A stretch of DNA of 64,000 nucleotides from an uncultured Acetatifactor sp. (GTDB taxonomy: Bacteria > Bacillota > Clostridia > Lachnospirales > Lachnospiraceae): NCBI GenBank assembly GCA_910577185.1, contig CAJTLR010000006.1, positions 4,262 to 68,261 of the forward strand. Direction: 5' to 3'. Each line of letters begins with the position of its first letter. The stretch's first letter is position 1. Positions 60,936 to 64,000 of the stretch are shown one piece after another. The position numbers and the translations under genes were made by a program. The notes under the pieces were generated by a model, which had not been told where the DNA came from, ran no database searches, and saw only the letters and a program-made list of their open reading frames with translations.

Positions 60936-62738
60936 ATGAAATTTGTATACAAGATTTTGCTGTGGACCATCATAATCATGGCTGTGGCCTTTGGACTCAG
61001 CGGTTTTGTTTTTGTGAATTCCGTGTTCCAGACCTCCCTGGACAGAGAGGTTTCCCAGGCGCTGGATGACAGCAATATTCTGCGTTTTGCCTTTGAGACG
61101 GCGGCGCTGAATGTCCCCACCAAGTACAATGTGCTGCAGGATGCGGCAGTGGAACAGATCGGGTCCAAGCTGGAGAGCAGCGGAAGGGGATCGGGCCGCC
61201 GCCTGAGACTGTCCGACGAGGAGATGGAAGTTTTGTATATGAGTGTGGACTTTCCCGAGGAAACCGGACTTCTGGATCTGATCAGGAAGGACCTGCGCAT
61301 CTGGCAGGTGATTCCCCAGGGGGAGCGCTATTACATATATACAGGAATTCAGGTCAACGCTCTGGACAGAAATCTGTACCTGGAGACACTGGAGGATGTG
61401 ACCGAGGTATTTGAAGAACGGGCCGCCGGTTTTGCATTGTACCGGCGGGTGACGCTGGCCATGCTGGTATGCAGTACCGCAGTGATGTTTTTGATCTGTA
61501 CCTGGCTCACAAAACCCATACGGCTGCTGACTCATGCCACCAGAAGGATGGCAGAGGGGGATTACAGCCACAGGGCCAGCCAGATCAGCAGCGATGAACT
61601 GGGGCAGCTGACTTTGGATTTCAACAGCATGGCCAATGTGCTGGAGGGAACCATTGGGGAGCTGCAGGAAGAGGTCAGGGCAAGGGAGGATTTTATTGCG
61701 GCGTTTGCCCATGAGCTGAAAACACCCCTGACGGCTATCATAGGCTACGCGGATCTTCTGCGTTCCCGGAAACTGGACGAGGAAAAACACTTTCTCTCTG
61801 CCAATTACATTTACACAGAGGGAAAGCGGCTGGAGAATATGTCTTTCCGGCTGCTGGATATTATTGTGACGAAACGGGATGAAATACAACGCCAGCCGGT
61901 GGCCGCAAAACAGATATTTGAGTATCTGAAAACCATGTTTTCCGGGGGGATGGAGCAAAAACTGCGCATCTCTTTTGGGGCGGGAGCAGTGTATGCGGAG
62001 GCAAATCTGCTGAAATCCGTTTTGCTGAATCTGGTGGACAATGCCTGCAAGGCTTCCGAGGCAGGGGGGCTTGTGGAGGTATTTGGAAAACGGGTTCCGG
62101 GGGCGTATGCCTTCTGTGTGAAAGACTCCGGCGTGGGGATTCCGGAGGAAGAATTAAAGAAGGTGACAGAAGCTTTTTATATGGTGGATAAGTCCCGGTC
62201 CCGGGGCAAAAACGGCGCGGGTCTGGGACTGGCCTTGTGTGTGGAGATTCTGCGGCTGCATGAGAGCGAGCTGACAATCGAAAGTACCGTGGGAAAGGGA
62301 ACCAGCATCTGGTTTGAAATTCCGGATGCGGAGGAGCCGGCAGAAAAAACCGGGAAAGCAGAGAGCGGAGAAGAGGGGGAAAAACCGGGAGAAGCGGTGA
62401 AAACAGAAACCGAAGAAGAGGCAGGTCCGGGAGAAACGGTGAAAGCGGAAACCGAAGAGGAGGAAGATCCGGAGGAAGCGGTAAAAGCGGAAACCGAAGA
62501 GGAGACAGGTCCGGGAGAAACGGTGAAAGCGGAAACCGAAAAAGAGGAAGATCCGGAAGAAGCGGTAAAAGCAGATACTTGTGGCCGGATGGAAGGAGAT
62601 GCTGCAGCTTCCCGGGGAGAAGGGGATAACGGAGAAAAGACAGGGAAGCCGAAAACCGGGGAAGGAACAGCAGGCGGAGATAAAGCAGAGGAAGGGCATG
62701 AGACGGAAAAGACAGACGAAACCCATGGAATTTCATAA
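60936..62738 (+). CDS. Sensor histidine kinase with repeat-rich acidic tail
   Basis: A 600-residue kinase. Two helices (about 6-28, 170-190) flank an extracellular sensor of about 140 residues. A HAMP domain follows, then phosphoacceptor His 259 in FAHELKTPLTAIIGYADLL, and ATPase boxes LLNLVDNACKAS, VKDSGVGIPEEE and GAGLGLALCVEIL. After the catalytic domain (about 465) comes a hydrophilic tail of about 135 residues, including five 14-residue acidic repeats. The last 41 bp overlap the next gene. Phosphotransfer to the upstream regulator is expected. Confidence 0.92.
   Translation: MKFVYKILLWTIIIMAVAFGLSGFVFVNSVFQTSLDREVSQALDDSNILRFAFETAALNVPTKYNVLQDAAVEQIGSKLESSGRGSGRRLRLSDEEMEVLYMSVDFPEETGLLDLIRKDLRIWQVIPQGERYYIYTGIQVNALDRNLYLETLEDVTEVFEERAAGFALYRRVTLAMLVCSTAVMFLICTWLTKPIRLLTHATRRMAEGDYSHRASQISSDELGQLTLDFNSMANVLEGTIGELQEEVRAREDFIAAFAHELKTPLTAIIGYADLLRSRKLDEEKHFLSANYIYTEGKRLENMSFRLLDIIVTKRDEIQRQPVAAKQIFEYLKTMFSGGMEQKLRISFGAGAVYAEANLLKSVLLNLVDNACKASEAGGLVEVFGKRVPGAYAFCVKDSGVGIPEEELKKVTEAFYMVDKSRSRGKNGAGLGLALCVEILRLHESELTIESTVGKGTSIWFEIPDAEEPAEKTGKAESGEEGEKPGEAVKTETEEEAGPGETVKAETEEEEDPEEAVKAETEEETGPGETVKAETEKEEDPEEAVKADTCGRMEGDAAASRGEGDNGEKTGKPKTGEGTAGGDKAEEGHETEKTDETHGIS
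62379..62588 (+). repeat. 42-bp in-frame repeats in the kinase tail (5 units)
   Basis: Units at 62379, 62421, 62463, 62505 and 62547 encode EKPGEAVKTETEEE, AGPGETVKAETEEE, EDPEEAVKAETEEE, TGPGETVKAETEKE and EDPEEAVKADTCGR. They alternate two types, so the newest duplication may be 84 bp. Confidence 0.9.
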
Positions 62739-63573
62739 AATTTTCCGGGCCTGGTGGCAGAAAATCGGTCTGCTGCTGGTTCCGGGTACCGCGATCATTG
62801 TGGCGCTGGCAGTCTGGGGGCCGGAGGAGCTGGCCCGTTACCGGGATAACGGAATCCTGAACCAGGTTCAGACCCAGGAGACGGAGATGGGAACGGAAGG
62901 ATACCGTTATTCCCTGGACAATAATGAAAAGGTATTTCTGTTGTCAAAATGTCTGAATAACCAGATTTTGCCGGAGAGCGAGCAGAGCGCCATGGCCAGG
63001 ACGGATCTGGATTATCAGGATCTGACCGGCAATTATGCTTTGGTGGCAAACAAGAACGACACGGGCGGACAGGATATGTCCCGAAACGCCGGGGTTGAAC
63101 TGTGCAACCAGGGTGTCCGGGAATTAAAAGAGCTGGGGATATTGCCGGAAAAGATTATGGAACTGGCAGAGTCTTCCTACAGCGCGGAGATGTATTCCGC
63201 ATTTGACGTGCCGGAGCCCTGGAATAATGTGCTGGTGTGGAAAATCAGTCTGGACACTGCCCTGCAGAATGCCAATAAGGAAAACCGCCTGCTGGACGCA
63301 TATGTGGATGCGGATACCGGGAAGATCTATGAATTTTATGTGAGAACGGAAATCACGTCCTGGGACATGGTGGATGCGGACGCCATTGCGGCGGCATGGG
63401 CGGAGTACATGGGACTGGAGGAACCCGGGGAGTATGAAAACGCGAATCCGCTGTCGGAAAATACCCCTTATTTTAAAAAATACAGTTTTGCCGGGATGGA
63501 GGAGGAACGCATGATTGTGACCATAGGATTTTATGAGGGAATCAATGAGTTATTCCTGAAAATATCCAGGTGA
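62698..63573 (+). CDS. Membrane-anchored protein co-encoded with the two-component system
   Basis: A 291-residue protein with a basic cytoplasmic start, one helix (about 22-42, KIGLLLVPGTAIIVALAVWG) and an extracellular domain. That domain contains YVDADTGKIYEFYVRTE, a pattern seen in PepSY-like modules, but I am not certain of the family. ATG 62698 follows AGGAAGG and overlaps the kinase gene by 41 bp; ATG 62725 is an alternative. It may be a partner or output of the sensory module. Followed by a terminator. Confidence 0.78.
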   Translation: MRRKRQTKPMEFHKIFRAWWQKIGLLLVPGTAIIVALAVWGPEELARYRDNGILNQVQTQETEMGTEGYRYSLDNNEKVFLLSKCLNNQILPESEQSAMARTDLDYQDLTGNYALVANKNDTGGQDMSRNAGVELCNQGVRELKELGILPEKIMELAESSYSAEMYSAFDVPEPWNNVLVWKISLDTALQNANKENRLLDAYVDADTGKIYEFYVRTEITSWDMVDADAIAAAWAEYMGLEEPGEYENANPLSENTPYFKKYSFAGMEEERMIVTIGFYEGINELFLKISR

Positions 63574-63719
63574 AAGGACCGCACGGATTTGCCTTGTGGA
63601 TGAATGTGAATGTAAACCATGACGTAAATCTGACAGAAAGCATTTTCGGACACGTTCCAGTTTACAACTTTGATGTAAAAAGGATGAAGTTAGTATACAA
63701 AAAGGATGTCAATATGATG

Positions 63720-63764
63720 AAGCTTTCCGGTATGCTGTATATACAGATGAAGGGGAGCTTTTTT
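63720..63764 (+). terminator. Terminator of the two-component operon
   Basis: AAGCTttCC paired with GGggAGCTT, an inner CTGTAT/ATACAG palindrome, and six T at the end. Repeat copy F follows directly. Confidence 0.7.
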
Positions 63765-63930
63765 ATGCGCAGGGGCGCGTAAGGAAATTAGCAGCGAAAG
63801 CAGCACGCGCCCCGCGCGGCGAGCAGGGGAGAAGGGCATTCACCTACTCGATTGCACACGGGTGCGTATGGAAAATTGTTGCTGACGCAGCATGCACCCG
63901 GCGCGGGAGCAGGGGAGAAGCATACCCGTT
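63765..63930 (+). repeat. Dispersed two-hairpin repeat, copy F (two units)
   Basis: Unit 1: GGGGCGCGT/ACGCGCCCC, then CGAGCAG/CTACTCG. Unit 2: GGGTGCGT/ATGCACCC, then a partial second hairpin. The unit spacing is 87 bp, as at copy D. Confidence 0.88.
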
Positions 63931-64000
63931 TCATATTGTGAAATTTGGAAGAGGCTGACCGGGGCAATGCGAAGGAAAAGGGGTGCGGTATGTACATAGA
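63931..64000 (+). other. Right edge, possible start of the next gene
   Basis: After the repeat, AAGGAAAAGGGG precedes an ATG at 63990 with four in-frame codons before the window ends. Too short to judge. Confidence 0.25.

Noticed and set aside
63570..63782. 70-codon frame after the two-component operon
   Set aside because: It runs through the terminator hairpin and ends inside repeat copy F; its GTG start overlaps the previous stop without a ribosome site.
1..64000. tRNA or rRNA genes
   Set aside because: No T-loop/acceptor pattern or rRNA-like stretch was noticed on either strand.

Overview
The window reads as a chromosomal segment of a Gram-positive, endospore-forming anaerobe, most likely a Lachnospiraceae (Clostridium cluster XIVa) gut bacterium. 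The evidence is the Bacillus-type block rqcP-yabP-yabQ-divIC-spoIIE-tilS-hpt-ftsH, a CotS-type spore coat kinase, an anaerobic sulfatase-maturating radical SAM enzyme, good Shine-Dalgarno sites, sigma-A promoters with 17-bp spacers, and a moderately GC-rich, GTG/TTG-tolerant coding style. No rRNA, tRNA, phage gene, transposase gene or CRISPR array was seen.

Layout. 1-488: three 71-bp tandem double-hairpin repeats and a non-coding leader. 489-6211: GH3 glycosidase, anSME, an SDR oxidoreductase and the cysteine aminopeptidase PepC. 6525-11375: a carbohydrate ABC importer (ATPase, a small coupled ORF, two permeases, and a lipoprotein binding protein with an extra C-terminal membrane helix). 11675-13404: a repeat-rich lipoprotein and a compact cytidylate-kinase-like protein. 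13561-23507: a ten-gene Mrp/Mbh-like cation antiporter operon with four antiporter-type subunits, converging on ktrB-ktrA (K+ uptake). 25916-27703: a GH127 beta-L-arabinofuranosidase. 27739-32789 (minus): two half-size ABC exporters and a CPA2 Na+/H+ antiporter. 33293-37858: glycogen phosphorylase, a divergent AraC regulator and PRPP synthase. 38200-40200: a 2-isopropylmalate synthase fused to an AraC-type DNA-binding domain. 40409-49708: a membrane protein, oligoendopeptidase, foldase, CCA-adding enzyme, CotS-like protein and PEGA lipoprotein. 49894-57109: HU and the sporulation/division/tRNA block ending in ftsH. 57570-63573: a MATE pump and a four-gene two-component module.

Functional themes are hemicellulose and sugar use (GH3, GH127, sugar ABC importer, glycogen phosphorylase), monovalent cation and pH homeostasis (Mrp cluster, KtrAB, CPA2 antiporter) and sporulation. 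Most operons show ATGA or TGATG stop-start overlaps.

Two observations stand out. First, the LeuA-AraC fusion places a complete leucine-responsive enzyme, including its allosteric domain, in one chain with a DNA-binding domain. An inverted pair of perfect 9-bp repeats lies in its own upstream region. Second, a dispersed family of roughly 87-bp two-hairpin repeats occurs at six loci. At all six it begins at the T-tract of an intrinsic-terminator-like hairpin, and paired base changes preserve its stems. Both deserve genome-wide searches.
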